Under the pieces are notes generated by a model, which was given only the letters and a program-made list of their open reading frames with translations, searched no databases and was not told the origin of the DNA. 64,000 bases of DNA from Hydrocarboniclastica marina (lineage in GTDB: Bacteria; Pseudomonadota; Gammaproteobacteria; Pseudomonadales; Oleiphilaceae), in assembly GCF_004851605.1 (NCBI RefSeq), contig NZ_CP031093.1, positions 372,001 through 436,000 of the forward strand. Reading direction: 5' to 3'. This document shows, piece after piece, positions 55,875 through 64,000 of this stretch. How positions within the stretch are numbered: position 1 is the first letter of the stretch; each line of letters starts with the position of its first letter. The translations under genes and the position numbers were made by a program.

Positions 55875-56629
55875 CAGTGCACCTCCGTGCCGAGATAGGC
55901 TTCCTGGACCGCGGCATTGGCGCGGATCGCTTCGGGGGAACCGGTCGCGATGACCTCGCCATAGACCAGTACCGAGATCCGGTCTGCCAGCTCGAAAACA
56001 ACGCCCAGGTCATGTTCAACCAGCACCAGCGTGCAGTCGGCGGTGATTGTCTGGATGAGGTTCACCACGGCGTCGGCTTCGTGCCGGCTCATGCCGGCGG
56101 TAGGCTCGTCCAGCAGAATAACTTTGGCGCCAGATGCAATGGTTGCACCGATTTCCAGGGCCCGTTGTTCGGCGTAGGTGAGCAGCGACGCCGGCACATC
56201 GGCCCGGTGCTGCAGGTTAAGTTGCTCCATCAGTTCTTCGGCCCGGGCAGTGAGGGCCTTCTGGGACAGCACACTCTTCCAGAAAGCGTACTTGTGTCCC
56301 GCCGCCCAGAGCAGGGAGCAGCGCAGGTTCTGTATGACTGTCATGTTCTGGAACAGGTTGGTCACCTGAAAGCTGCGGCTGAGGCCTTTGCGGTTGACCC
56401 GGTGGGGCGGGAGGTTGCTGATGGTTTCGCCGAACAGTTCGATGGTGCCGCCGGAAACCTGCAATCGTCCGCTGATCAGGTTGAACAGGGTGGACTTGCC
56501 AGCGCCATTCGGCCCGATGACCACGTGACGCTCGTTTTCCTGGATCTCCAGGTCGACACCCCGAATGATCTCCGCGCGGCCGAAGTTCTTTCTCACGTCT
56601 TGCAGTTTCAGCGCCGTGCGAGTGCTCAT
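55874..56629 (-). CDS. ABC transporter ATP-binding protein, LivG type
   Basis: A 251-residue ATPase. Walker A GPNGAGKSTLFNL, signature LTYAEQRALEIG (the HAAT variant), Walker B VILLDEPTAGMS and the switch His in VLVEHD are all intact. It pairs with the LivF-type subunit to power the importer. The coding region shares one base with livF on its 3' side and overlaps livM by 4 nt, so translation is coupled. Confidence 0.95.
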   Translation of the reverse strand: MSTRTALKLQDVRKNFGRAEIIRGVDLEIQENERHVVIGPNGAGKSTLFNLISGRLQVSGGTIELFGETISNLPPHRVNRKGLSRSFQVTNLFQNMTVIQNLRCSLLWAAGHKYAFWKSVLSQKALTARAEELMEQLNLQHRADVPASLLTYAEQRALEIGATIASGAKVILLDEPTAGMSRHEADAVVNLIQTITADCTLVLVEHDLGVVFELADRISVLVYGEVIATGSPEAIRANAAVQEAYLGTEVH

Positions 56630-57951
56630 TGCTCACCTCCGGAAGACGTTGCGGCCGCCCTGCGGCGAAGCAGGGGGCGGGCGTGGGCATTCATCAGTGC
56701 CAGCCCGACCGCGCTGATGCCCAGAGAGACGAGCCAGGGCAGGGCGTTGGTGACGTTGACCGTCAGGCCCATCAGATTCATGGGAGCACTGGGGTCCCAG
56801 CTGCCGAAATAGTGATAGGCGAGCTCAACGACGCAGACCAGCCCGAAAATCGCGATAAGCGTGGTGGCCAGAAGGTATAGGCGTATCAGCGTTGTCCCTT
56901 TCCACTGGCCCGCGCGGATCGCAGCGAGCTGTTGATGTAGCAGACCGAACAGGCCCTGGGGCGCAAACATCACAACAGCAATAAACATCAGGCCGAAATA
57001 AAGGACCCAGGCCTCGGTGACCGATGACAGTGAAGTCTCCAGATAAGTGACCAGGATGGCGCCAAATATCGGCCCGAAGAAATAACCGATGCCGCCCAGG
57101 TAAGTGGCCAGCAGCACCTGCCCCGAGACAACCTGGCCCACTGTCTCGTCGGTGATGATCTCATCGGCGAGAATGAACAGCCCGCCCGCCAATCCCGCAA
57201 AGAATGCAGACAGCGAGAACTGGATAAACCGCACCATCTGCGGGTTATAACCGACGAATTGTGCCCGCTCCGGGTTGTCCCGCACGGCATTGGCCATCCA
57301 GCCCAGAGGCGTACGGCGTAGCGCGAACATGCCAATGGCAGAGATCAGGGTCCAGGCCACTATCAGGTAGTAAACGTTGATGCTGGGGCCATAGTCCACG
57401 CCGAACAGGGAAGGCGCCTGCACCCGGTTACCGAACAGGCCGCCTTCGCCGCCGAAGAAGTTGGTAAACATCAGGGAGCTGGAGTGCACCAGGGCGCCGA
57501 TGCCCAAGGTGATCATGGCGAACACCACGCCTGCACGCCGGGTCGAGACCGCGCCGAATATAATGCCGAACCCGAGCCCGGAGAAAGCGCCTACCAGCGG
57601 CAGCAATTCCAGGGGCAGCCCGGTGCCGGCTTCGTTGACCATCCGCAGAACGTGCATGGTGCAGAAACCGCCGAGGCCAAAATAGACGGCATGGCCGAAC
57701 GAAAGCAGCCCGGTATTACCCAGCAGCATGTTGTAGGAGAGGGCGAAGATAGCCAGGATGCCCATCTGGCTCAACATGTCGACAGAATGGCCTGAGCTGA
57801 ATATGAGCGGTAGCACCAGGGCGGCCACGACGACAGCGGCCCAGGGCCAGAGACTGATGTAGCGGAAACCGGGCTGGTTGCCCTCAGTCGCGGTGGGCCT
57901 CGTGCTTTTGTCAGCGTTTGTGCTTGTGTCGGGTTCTAGTGGAGCACTCAT
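56626..57951 (-). CDS. ABC transporter permease, LivM type
   Basis: 441 residues with a HAAT permease core (GLLSFGHAVYFGLGGF, the LivM EAA-like loop RAGVVFAMITLGIG) and about ten to eleven hydrophobic segments. It is longer than usual (about 320-420) because of an N-terminal cytoplasmic extension rich in Thr/Asp and a C-terminal pair of extra hydrophobic segments. It overlaps the LivH-type gene by 4 nt. Confidence 0.94.
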   Translation of the reverse strand: MSAPLEPDTSTNADKSTRPTATEGNQPGFRYISLWPWAAVVVAALVLPLIFSSGHSVDMLSQMGILAIFALSYNMLLGNTGLLSFGHAVYFGLGGFCTMHVLRMVNEAGTGLPLELLPLVGAFSGLGFGIIFGAVSTRRAGVVFAMITLGIGALVHSSSLMFTNFFGGEGGLFGNRVQAPSLFGVDYGPSINVYYLIVAWTLISAIGMFALRRTPLGWMANAVRDNPERAQFVGYNPQMVRFIQFSLSAFFAGLAGGLFILADEIITDETVGQVVSGQVLLATYLGGIGYFFGPIFGAILVTYLETSLSSVTEAWVLYFGLMFIAVVMFAPQGLFGLLHQQLAAIRAGQWKGTTLIRLYLLATTLIAIFGLVCVVELAYHYFGSWDPSAPMNLMGLTVNVTNALPWLVSLGISAVGLALMNAHARPLLRRRAAATSSGGEQ

Positions 57952-58892
57952 GTTTCACGTTTCCCCATCAATCCGCGTGGACGGAAAATCAGCGTCAGTA
58001 CCAGCAACAGGAACGGCAATACCGGGGCGAGCCTCAACGAATCCATATACCAGATTGTCGCGAAGAAGCTTTCCCTCGAGACTTCGATGCCGCTGAAAAC
58101 GCGGGCCAGGGAGAAGTCGACTGAAAGGGCCAGCGTCTGCAAAACGCCGATAATGATGGAGGCAATCAGGGCGCCTGGGACTGACCCCAAACCGCCCAGC
58201 ACCACGACCACGAACACGATCGGCCCCATCAGGAAGGCCATGCCCGGCTCCGTGATCAGGTGGATGCCGCCGACCACGCCGCCCAGTCCAGCCAGGGCGC
58301 AGCCGATGGCGAAGACCCACATGAAAACCTGGGGAACGTTATGGCCAAGTGCCGAGACCATGTCAGGCCGGGAGAGCGAGCCCTGGATGATCAGCCCCGC
58401 CCGGGTTTTCTTGAGCAGAACGTAAAGCGCCGCGAACATGACGACCGATACGGCCAGAATGAACACCTTGAACGCCGGGTAGTCGATACCGAACATCGTG
58501 AACAAGGTGAAGTCGAGAGCTTCCGGCATGCGGTAAGGCACCGGCACCGTGCCCCAGAACAGACTAACCAACTCGTCGATCACATAGGCCAGGCCGAAGG
58601 TAAAGAGCAGTTCCGGTACATGTCCGTGCTGATGGACGTGCCGCAAACCGAAACGTTCAACTGCGGCGCCGATCATGCCGACCAGGATGGGCGCGAGAAA
58701 CAGCGCCACCCAGAACCCGGTCACCATGCCTACGGTGTAAGCGAAATAGGCGCCGAGCATGTAGAAGCTGGCATGGGCAAAGTTGAGAACGCCCATCATG
58801 CCAAAGATAAGCGTGAGGCCGCTGGACAGCATGAACAGCAGCATGCCGTACAGGAGGCCGTTTAGAAGAGAGAATGCAATGGTTTCCAGCAT
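57948..58892 (-). CDS. ABC transporter permease, LivH type
   Basis: 314 residues with the LivH signature GMLLFMLSSGLTLIFGMMGVLNFAHASFYMLGAY (positions ~15-48), seen here in part, and seven to eight transmembrane segments. It forms the channel with the LivM-type subunit. It is separated from the binding-protein gene by 117 bp containing two hairpins, so expression of the permeases is probably lower. Confidence 0.95.
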   Translation of the reverse strand: MLETIAFSLLNGLLYGMLLFMLSSGLTLIFGMMGVLNFAHASFYMLGAYFAYTVGMVTGFWVALFLAPILVGMIGAAVERFGLRHVHQHGHVPELLFTFGLAYVIDELVSLFWGTVPVPYRMPEALDFTLFTMFGIDYPAFKVFILAVSVVMFAALYVLLKKTRAGLIIQGSLSRPDMVSALGHNVPQVFMWVFAIGCALAGLGGVVGGIHLITEPGMAFLMGPIVFVVVVLGGLGSVPGALIASIIIGVLQTLALSVDFSLARVFSGIEVSRESFFATIWYMDSLRLAPVLPFLLLVLTLIFRPRGLMGKRET

Positions 58893-58921
58893 CTGAATCC
58901 CCGGCCTTTGATCATCTGTGC

Positions 58922-58949
58922 GTCTGGTGGCGTATGACTGCCACCAGAC
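58922..58949 (-). repeat. inverted repeat between binding protein and permease genes, hairpin 2
   Basis: A perfect 10-bp stem GTCTGGTGGC / GCCACCAGAC with an 8-nt loop, in the 117-bp spacer downstream of the binding-protein gene. No U-run follows. Confidence 0.85.
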
Positions 58950-58974
58950 ACGTAGGTCTGCAGCTCAATGCTTC

Positions 58975-58995
58975 CATCAGGCTCGTAGCCTGATG
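58975..58995 (-). repeat. inverted repeat after the binding protein gene, hairpin 1
   Basis: A perfect 9-bp stem CATCAGGCT / AGCCTGATG with a 3-nt loop, 15 nt after the binding-protein stop. Together with hairpin 2 it may stabilise the upstream mRNA or partly terminate, giving more binding protein than permease. Confidence 0.85.
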
Positions 58996-59009
58996 TCCCG
59001 CAGGGGAGA

Positions 59010-60257
59010 CTAGGGGCGCTGCATTTCACAGGTGGTCGGGAGGGTCGCCTGCTCGGCGGGAATCTTGGCCAGGGTACGGAAGCCCAGGCCGGAGTTGTCC
59101 GCATCGTATTTGGCGTCGGAATCCATCACGGAAATATACATGGGCTGAATCATCTGGTGGTCTTTCTCACGCAACGTCACCGTGCCCGTTGGGGACTCGA
59201 AGGTCATGCCTTCCAGTGCTTTGGCCACAGGTACCGCATCGGTCGTGCCGGCTTCTTCGATTGCGGCCTTGAGCATATACATCTGGTTGTAGATCTGGTG
59301 GTAGTACCAGTCGATCTCGGGGTAACGCTTTTTGAAATCGTTGAACCATTTTTCGTAGTCGGAGAGTTTCTCATCCACGTTAACGTCGGCATGCCAGGTT
59401 GTGATCTGGTGGAGCGAATCCTCGCCCCGCTCGCTTACCGCAGCCGGGGTACCCAGGCCGCCGCCGTAGTAGGTGTAAAAGTCAACGTCGAGGCCGGCAC
59501 TGTCCGCGGCGCGCACCAGCAGGGAAAGGTCATTGCCCCAGTTGCCGCTGACAACGGAGTCCGCTCCGGACTGCTTGATGCGTGAGACGTAAGGCGAGAA
59601 GTCCCGTACCTGGCCGATCGGGTGGAGCACATCGCCGACGATCTCGATTTCGGGGTTTTTCTCCTTGAGCATTTCTTTGGCCAGCTTTGAAATCACATGG
59701 CCGTGGGAGTAGTCCTGATTGATCAGGAAGACTTTCTTGATGTCATCCTGCTTGGCCATGTAGTTGGTCAGTGCCTCAAGCTTGATGTCGCTGGCCGCAT
59801 CGAAGCGGAAGTGGTAGAAGCTGCATTGATCGTTTGTCAGGGCGGGGTCGACCGCTGCGTAGTTAAGGAAAAGGATACGGTCGTCTTTGTTGCGGCGGTT
59901 ATTGCGGTCGATGGCCTGGATCAACGCACCGGCCACGTTTGAACCGTTGCCCTGGGTTACAAACGGAATATCCTCGTCGATCGCGCGTTGCAGGAGCTGG
60001 GTGGATTCGGATGCGCTCTGCTTGTTATCCATGGGTACGATTTCGAACTTGCGGCCCATGACGCCGCCTTCCTGGTTGATCATATCCGCGGCGAAACGGA
60101 AGTGCTTCAGCCCGGCATCACCGACGTTGGCGAAGGCCCCCGAGAGGGGTTCAATATAGGCGATGCGGATCGGATCTTTGGATGGTTCAGCGGTAGCGGA
60201 CAGGGATAGAGCGAGCAGGACACCGGCGATCAGGCCGGACTTGTGACGACTAGCCAT
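59010..60257 (-). CDS. ABC transporter substrate-binding protein, branched-chain amino acid type
   Basis: 415 residues from the ATG at 60257 (GAGGAGAA upstream). The signal peptide ends around SATA-EP (residue ~24). The mature part is a type I periplasmic binding protein (Peripla_BP_6): RIAYIEPLSGAFANVGDAGL, GRKFEIVPMDNKQSA and VTQGNGSNVAGAL. It feeds the LivH/M/G/F-type importer behind it. The ligand cannot be decided; the pocket resembles HAAT proteins broadly (amino acids, urea, amides or aromatic acids). Confidence 0.93.
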   Translation of the reverse strand: MASRHKSGLIAGVLLALSLSATAEPSKDPIRIAYIEPLSGAFANVGDAGLKHFRFAADMINQEGGVMGRKFEIVPMDNKQSASESTQLLQRAIDEDIPFVTQGNGSNVAGALIQAIDRNNRRNKDDRILFLNYAAVDPALTNDQCSFYHFRFDAASDIKLEALTNYMAKQDDIKKVFLINQDYSHGHVISKLAKEMLKEKNPEIEIVGDVLHPIGQVRDFSPYVSRIKQSGADSVVSGNWGNDLSLLVRAADSAGLDVDFYTYYGGGLGTPAAVSERGEDSLHQITTWHADVNVDEKLSDYEKWFNDFKKRYPEIDWYYHQIYNQMYMLKAAIEEAGTTDAVPVAKALEGMTFESPTGTVTLREKDHQMIQPMYISVMDSDAKYDADNSGLGFRTLAKIPAEQATLPTTCEMQRP

Positions 60258-60685
60258 ACTATTCTCCTCAATCTTCACGGCCTACGGGGATGTGGCCTTT
60301 TTATAGTTGTTGCGACTTTCGGAGTGCTCAGGCAGAGCGGGCACAGGACGGTGCCGGTACTCTCCTGATGGTGAACTGTTAAACAGGTCCCCGTCAGTTA
60401 TAAAGCGAGTGCCTCGTCGATTCAATGAGCGGTTGGTATTATTTTAAAGCGGTACGGTGTTTCGTTATTACGGGTGAGGAATTCGCACAGTTCTGCAGAG
60501 CGAAACATTCCCGCGGAGTGGAACTTGCACGACTTAAGAGTTGCCGGCTGGTGCGCGGTGCGCACCCTACGGAGGCTATATCTGTGCTGATGCCCGGCGC
60601 ATCAAGGCTGACCTCAGGTAGGGTGCGCACTGCGCACTGCGCACCGCGCGCCTCTGCAACCCTTCTGCAGCCGGGAGAGTGCTGT
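60258..60685. other. intergenic region with the second GTAGGGTGCGCA element
   Basis: 428 bp upstream of the binding-protein gene. The first ~150 bp should hold its promoter; no clear -35/-10 or sigma-54 site was found. The repeat element fills 60550-60644. Open frames crossing the region are repeat-derived and not convincing. Confidence 0.5.
60550..60644. repeat. GTAGGGTGCGCA element, copy 2 (arms reversed)
   Basis: GGTGCGCGGTGCGCACCCTAC (a 20-base core plus one) at 60550-60570, then 47 bp, then GTAGGGTGCGCA with two further TGCGCA units ending CACC (60618-60644). The arms point outward, the reverse of copy 1, as if two half-elements from neighbouring copies face each other. Confidence 0.85.
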
Positions 60686-61468
60686 TTACCGCCGCGGAAC
60701 ACCAGAGTTCAGATGGGCTCCACCATCAACCAGCAGGGACTCGCCAGTCGTCAGGTCACCCCCAATCAACAGTCCCAGGACGATCTGCGCGACGGTTTCT
60801 GGCGTCGCCGTGTCGTTGAGCGGGGCTGTTGCACGGGTCTGATCCAGAATTTTTCCGTACCGTTCCTTACCCAGCCCTTTCTCCAGCCATTCCCCCTGGA
60901 CGAATCCCGGGCAAACGGCATTAACCCGAACCTGGGGGCCCAGCACCCGTGCTAGAGATTTGGTCAATGTCAGCAGTGCCCCTTTCGAAGCCGCATAGGC
61001 GATTGAACTGCCCACTCCCGCCAGCCCGGCAATGGAAGCCATGTTAATGACATGGGCGATGGGTTGCGCCCGCAGAGCTGCTTCAGCGGCGCGGGTCATC
61101 TGGAACGGGCCAATAGTATTAACTGCGTAAAGGTCGAGGAAGTCCTGCTTGTCCAGCCCCGCCAGGTTCTCATGGGCGCAGAATTGGGTGGTGCCCGCGT
61201 TGTTGATCAGAACATCCAGCCGACCGAATCTGGCGACCGTTGCCTCAACCAGCGCCCGGCAGTCGTCATCTTCGGCGACGTTGGCCTTCTGTACCAGCAC
61301 CCTAACGCCCAGAGCCTCGCATTCAGTGGCCACCGCGCGGGCGCCGGCGTCATTGCGGCTGTAATTGATTACGACATGACAGCCCTGTTCGGCCAGGGCC
61401 CGGGCTATGGCCGCACCTATGCCGGAAGACGAACCGGTGACGATCGCGACCGCATCCTTAAGTTTCAT
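60686..61468 (-). CDS. short-chain dehydrogenase/reductase, FabG-like
   Basis: 260 residues from the ATG at 61468 (GAGG 8-10 nt upstream); a longer frame upstream adds 80 residues with no SDR character. The cofactor motif is TGSSSGIG, with INNAGTTQF, a catalytic Ser in NMASIAG, YAASKGALLT, and VNAVCPGFVQGEW before the C-terminal LVDGGAHL. It is a classical NAD(P)-dependent oxidoreductase; the substrate is unknown. It is divergent from the Ig-repeat lipoprotein. Confidence 0.92.
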   Translation of the reverse strand: MKLKDAVAIVTGSSSGIGAAIARALAEQGCHVVINYSRNDAGARAVATECEALGVRVLVQKANVAEDDDCRALVEATVARFGRLDVLINNAGTTQFCAHENLAGLDKQDFLDLYAVNTIGPFQMTRAAEAALRAQPIAHVINMASIAGLAGVGSSIAYAASKGALLTLTKSLARVLGPQVRVNAVCPGFVQGEWLEKGLGKERYGKILDQTRATAPLNDTATPETVAQIVLGLLIGGDLTTGESLLVDGGAHLNSGVPRR

Positions 61469-61776
61469 AAATAGATCCTCGGCTGGAACCCAACGGGTCA
61501 TTAGTGTGCTAGGCACCTGAGAAACTAGCAGAGGTGGAGGCACGAAGGAAATCAGGACGGCAAGCGGGTCTTTCGGTGCCAGGACAGTAGAGTCAGGGAA
61601 AACCTGCGTCATGCCCGGCGGGACATGGATAGGCTCTGCATGTAAGCGGATGTAAGCACTCTGCAATAAATGGTTAGCAGCACTGGCTGGACCACGATTT
61701 ATAAACAATAGTTAAGGCTCCAGCTTTTGTTGCCCCGCACTGGACGAAAAAGGGGCGTTCGCTCGGAGTTTCAATT
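61469..61776. other. divergent intergenic region before the Ig-repeat lipoprotein
   Basis: 308 bp without a gene. It contains a small direct repeat ATGTAAGC twice near 61,640-61,658 and an AT-rich patch near 61,695-61,715 (TTTATAAACAATAG), likely promoter DNA for the lipoprotein. Nothing else was recognised. Confidence 0.5.
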
Positions 61777-64000
61777 TTGTACCGTCGTCGCATTGTGTGC
61801 CTGCTGTGGTTTCTATTGCTGACAGCTTGCGGCGGTTCGGATTCTGACGACACCGCCACTCAACCCCATACTCCGACAGCACCCGTAGTCAGCGGCGCGA
61901 CCGACGGTGCCGGCACTGTTACGCTTGCGAGTGACGTAACCCGCCTGCCGCCCCCCTACGATCCTGACACTGTGGCTGCCATTTCCGTGCTGACTGACCA
62001 TGGCGCGGTGGGTCAGGGGCGGATTATCGATGACACCGTATCCTTTCTCGGCGTTGCCCCCGCAAATCATCGTGTTGAGGTCACACTGAACGGTCAGTTC
62101 ATGGGCACAGTAATGGCCCGTACCGACGGAACCTGGTCCTTTGACAACAGCCGTTCGCCCCTGGCCGTGGGTGCGCACGCGGTAACCACGGTCGGCATCT
62201 CACCTGCTGACAGCCGGACAACAGCCCCCGAAACCTTTACCTTTACTTACGATCCCTCCGCGCCGGTTGCGCCGCTGATCGGGTCCGTGTCTGACGACAC
62301 ACGTATTGCCGGGGACGGCGTAACGTCAGACAACACGCTACTGCTCTTCGGCACGGCGGAGTCCGGCGCCAGGGTCGACGTTTACGTCAACGACACTTTT
62401 ATAAGCGATGTTGAGGCCTCGGCTGACGGAAACTGGACGTTCGATTACCGTGCGGCGTCGCTCCCTGATGGCCTCTATCGCTTTTCGGCCGAAGCTATCC
62501 TTTACGGAATGCGCAGCGCCGTGTCCGTGCAATACCCGGTGCTGGTGGATACCCAGGCCCCAGTGGCGCCCGCAGTGAGCGGTGTCACACCCGACACCGG
62601 TAGCAACAACGCAGACGGCCTGACCCGTAGTACGACCTGGACATTAGGCGGAACTGCGGAGCCAGGCGCGAGCGTGACGGTCCTGCTGGGTGGCGCGGCG
62701 CTGGCCAGCACTACTGCGGCCATAGACGGTACCTGGTCGTTGGCCCATGACGCCTCGTCGCTGACCGACGGCTCGCATCTGATCTCGGCACGCGCGATGG
62801 ATGCGGCGGGCAATACGTCCGCTGTTTCTGCACCCTACACAGTCCAACTTGACCGCTCCGCACCTGCGACGATTACCAGTCTGAGCTTTGCCCCCGATAC
62901 CGGAGCAGCAAACGATGGCATCACCGCCAATGGCGCACTGACCTGGTCGGGCACCGGCCCCATCGGCCAGACCGTAGAGGTCTTCCTGGACGGCAGCCCG
63001 ATCGGCAGCGCTCAGATTGACGGCGCCGGCGCCTGGTCGCTGGATGCGAGCGCGACGCCGGTGGCAGAGGGACAGTACGCGGTGACGGCTACTGTTCGGG
63101 ATGCTGCGGGCAATACCTCAACCGTTTTTGATGGCGGCTCCCTTGTGGTTGATGCCAGCGAGCCCCTCGCGCCCTCCGTTACCGCATTTGCCAACGATAC
63201 CGGCGTGGCCGGAGATGGGCTTACGCGGGACACGGGGCTCCTGTTTTCGGGCACTGCCGAGGCCGGTGCCAGCGTAGCCGTCTACCTTAACGGCGGCGCC
63301 CTCGGCTCGGTCACGGCCACCCCTGGCGGAACATGGAGTTTTGATCATTCCGCAGTGACGCTGGCCGACGGTATATACGGCGTAGAGGCCCGCGCCACGG
63401 ATGGGGCCGGCAATGTCTCTCCCTTGTCCGCCACGCTGACAGTCACCGTAGATACCGCCACGACCGCACCGGACGTTGAGACGATCAGCGACGACACCGG
63501 AACAGCCGGAGATGGCATTACCAGCGACAACACCCTGACCATTGCCGGCTCCGCGGAGCCTGGTGCGCAAGTGGCTGTTCTCCTGGATGGCAGTGCCATA
63601 GGTACAGTGAGCGCCAACGGTGGCGGCATCTGGAGCCTGGACTACACGGGTGTGACGCTGGCAGAGGGAAATTTTGTATTGACCGCGCTGGCGACTGATG
63701 TCGCGGGCAATACTGCAGCCTCTTCGGCGTTCGCTCTCACTGTCGATCGGACGGCGGCGGCGCCCGTAATCACCGGTATCACGGACGACACGGGTACGCC
63801 GGATGATGGGCTCACTTCTGACGCGGAACTGATTTTCGCCGGAACCGCCGAAGCCAATGCCCGCATTGAGCTGTTCCGTGACGGCTCCTCCCTCGGAACC
63901 ACAACGGCGGACAGCAGCGGCGACTGGACCTTTGACCATAGCGGCGTGACTCTCGCGGACGGCAGCTATGCCATGACGGCCCAGGCCGAAGACACGGCCG
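61777..64000 (+). CDS. large lipoprotein with tandem bacterial Ig-like repeats, 3' end beyond window
   Basis: The frame opens with TTG at 61777 (GGAG 8 nt upstream) and stays open to the window end, 741 codons. The N-terminus is basic (YRRR), then hydrophobic, then the lipobox LLTAC with Cys20. After a short Asp/Thr/Pro linker come seven Ig-like units of ~100 residues, each with GTAE/GxxV..V/LxxG, DGTWS and AGNTS-type motifs. The later six start with an Asp-rich turn (for example SDDTGTAGDGITSD) that may bind calcium. It looks like a cell-surface adhesin stalk. Any C-terminal effector domain lies outside the window. Confidence 0.85.
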   Translation, partial: MYRRRIVCLLWFLLLTACGGSDSDDTATQPHTPTAPVVSGATDGAGTVTLASDVTRLPPPYDPDTVAAISVLTDHGAVGQGRIIDDTVSFLGVAPANHRVEVTLNGQFMGTVMARTDGTWSFDNSRSPLAVGAHAVTTVGISPADSRTTAPETFTFTYDPSAPVAPLIGSVSDDTRIAGDGVTSDNTLLLFGTAESGARVDVYVNDTFISDVEASADGNWTFDYRAASLPDGLYRFSAEAILYGMRSAVSVQYPVLVDTQAPVAPAVSGVTPDTGSNNADGLTRSTTWTLGGTAEPGASVTVLLGGAALASTTAAIDGTWSLAHDASSLTDGSHLISARAMDAAGNTSAVSAPYTVQLDRSAPATITSLSFAPDTGAANDGITANGALTWSGTGPIGQTVEVFLDGSPIGSAQIDGAGAWSLDASATPVAEGQYAVTATVRDAAGNTSTVFDGGSLVVDASEPLAPSVTAFANDTGVAGDGLTRDTGLLFSGTAEAGASVAVYLNGGALGSVTATPGGTWSFDHSAVTLADGIYGVEARATDGAGNVSPLSATLTVTVDTATTAPDVETISDDTGTAGDGITSDNTLTIAGSAEPGAQVAVLLDGSAIGTVSANGGGIWSLDYTGVTLAEGNFVLTALATDVAGNTAASSAFALTVDRTAAAPVITGITDDTGTPDDGLTSDAELIFAGTAEANARIELFRDGSSLGTTTADSSGDWTFDHSGVTLADGSYAMTAQAEDTA
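62266..63999 (+). repeat. six tandem Ig-domain coding repeats, ~300-bp period
   Basis: The conserved Asp-Thr anchor codons fall at 62296, 62593, 62896, 63196, 63493 and 63787, giving spacings of 297, 303, 300, 297 and 294 bp, all multiples of three. Repeats differ in sequence, so they are old duplications rather than fresh copies. Confidence 0.9.

Noticed and set aside
60425-60955. 176-codon open frame on the plus strand
   Set aside because: It is translated through the GTAGGGTGCGCA repeat and into the antisense of the dehydrogenase gene.

Overview
The window looks like chromosomal core DNA of a free-living, motile, aerobic gammaproteobacterium of the Pseudomonadales/Marinobacter type. This is inferred from gene content and order, not from a marker gene. 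The supporting blocks are pilU-pilT / yggS-proC-yggT / metX-metW-DUF4426-rdgB-hemW / trmB, pyrE-crc-rph-yicC, glnK-amtB beside ubiK-comM, polA-DUF2782, and an imuA-imuB-dnaE2 mutasome. I see no rRNA, tRNA, CRISPR array, transposase, integrase or phage gene. Coding density is high apart from one repeat-filled gap of 1.4 kb.

Layout. 1-8.6 kb: the end of a DUF2254 membrane protein, a TatD-family hydrolase, a secreted peptidoglycan-binding protein, a membrane-anchored DsbA-like protein, an OmpA-type protein with calcium-binding repeats, a UvrD/Rep helicase and guanine deaminase. 8.6-10.07 kb: four copies of a structured repeat of about 230 bp, as two direct pairs facing each other. 10-18.4 kb: an AGCS amino-acid/sodium symporter, a diguanylate cyclase, then the SOS-controlled imuA-imuB-dnaE2 operon with a near-perfect LexA operator. 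18.5-25.6 kb: DUF421 protein, a short-chain dehydrogenase, an exported glutaredoxin-like protein, DUF3565, ammonium sensing and uptake (glnK-amtB behind a likely sigma-54 promoter), ubiK, comM, trmB. 25.7-37.7 kb: the conserved methionine, nucleotide-pool, PLP, proline and twitching block, with a dynamin-like GTPase inserted in it.

37.8-48.4 kb: a FadL-type outer-membrane channel with a possible Hfq/Crc target at its start codon, polA, DUF2782, a Ser-rich fibronectin-III lipoprotein, an unrecognised small basic protein behind an AT-rich leader, a DUF4124 protein, pyrE, crc, rph, yicC. 48.6-60.3 kb: a chemoreceptor, an MFS transporter, an ATP-grasp enzyme, a Nudix-metallo-beta-lactamase fusion, and a five-gene branched-chain-amino-acid-type ABC transporter. 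60.6-64 kb: a second dehydrogenase and a large lipoprotein of tandem Ig-like repeats that runs off the window.

Functional links: PII/AmtB and guanine deaminase point to nitrogen scavenging. FadL, Crc and the ABC, AGCS and MFS transporters point to a regulated heterotrophic diet. PilTU, the chemoreceptor, the cyclase and the Ig-repeat lipoprotein point to surface motility and attachment. PolA, the helicase, comM and the imu operon cover repair, recombination and mutagenesis. I did not find a convincing new multi-gene system. The best leads are the covarying repeat quartet, the inverted GTAGGGTGCGCA elements, the AT-rich-leader gene at 43.6 kb, the fadL CA motif, the Nudix-MBL fusion and the LivF-like Walker A substitution.
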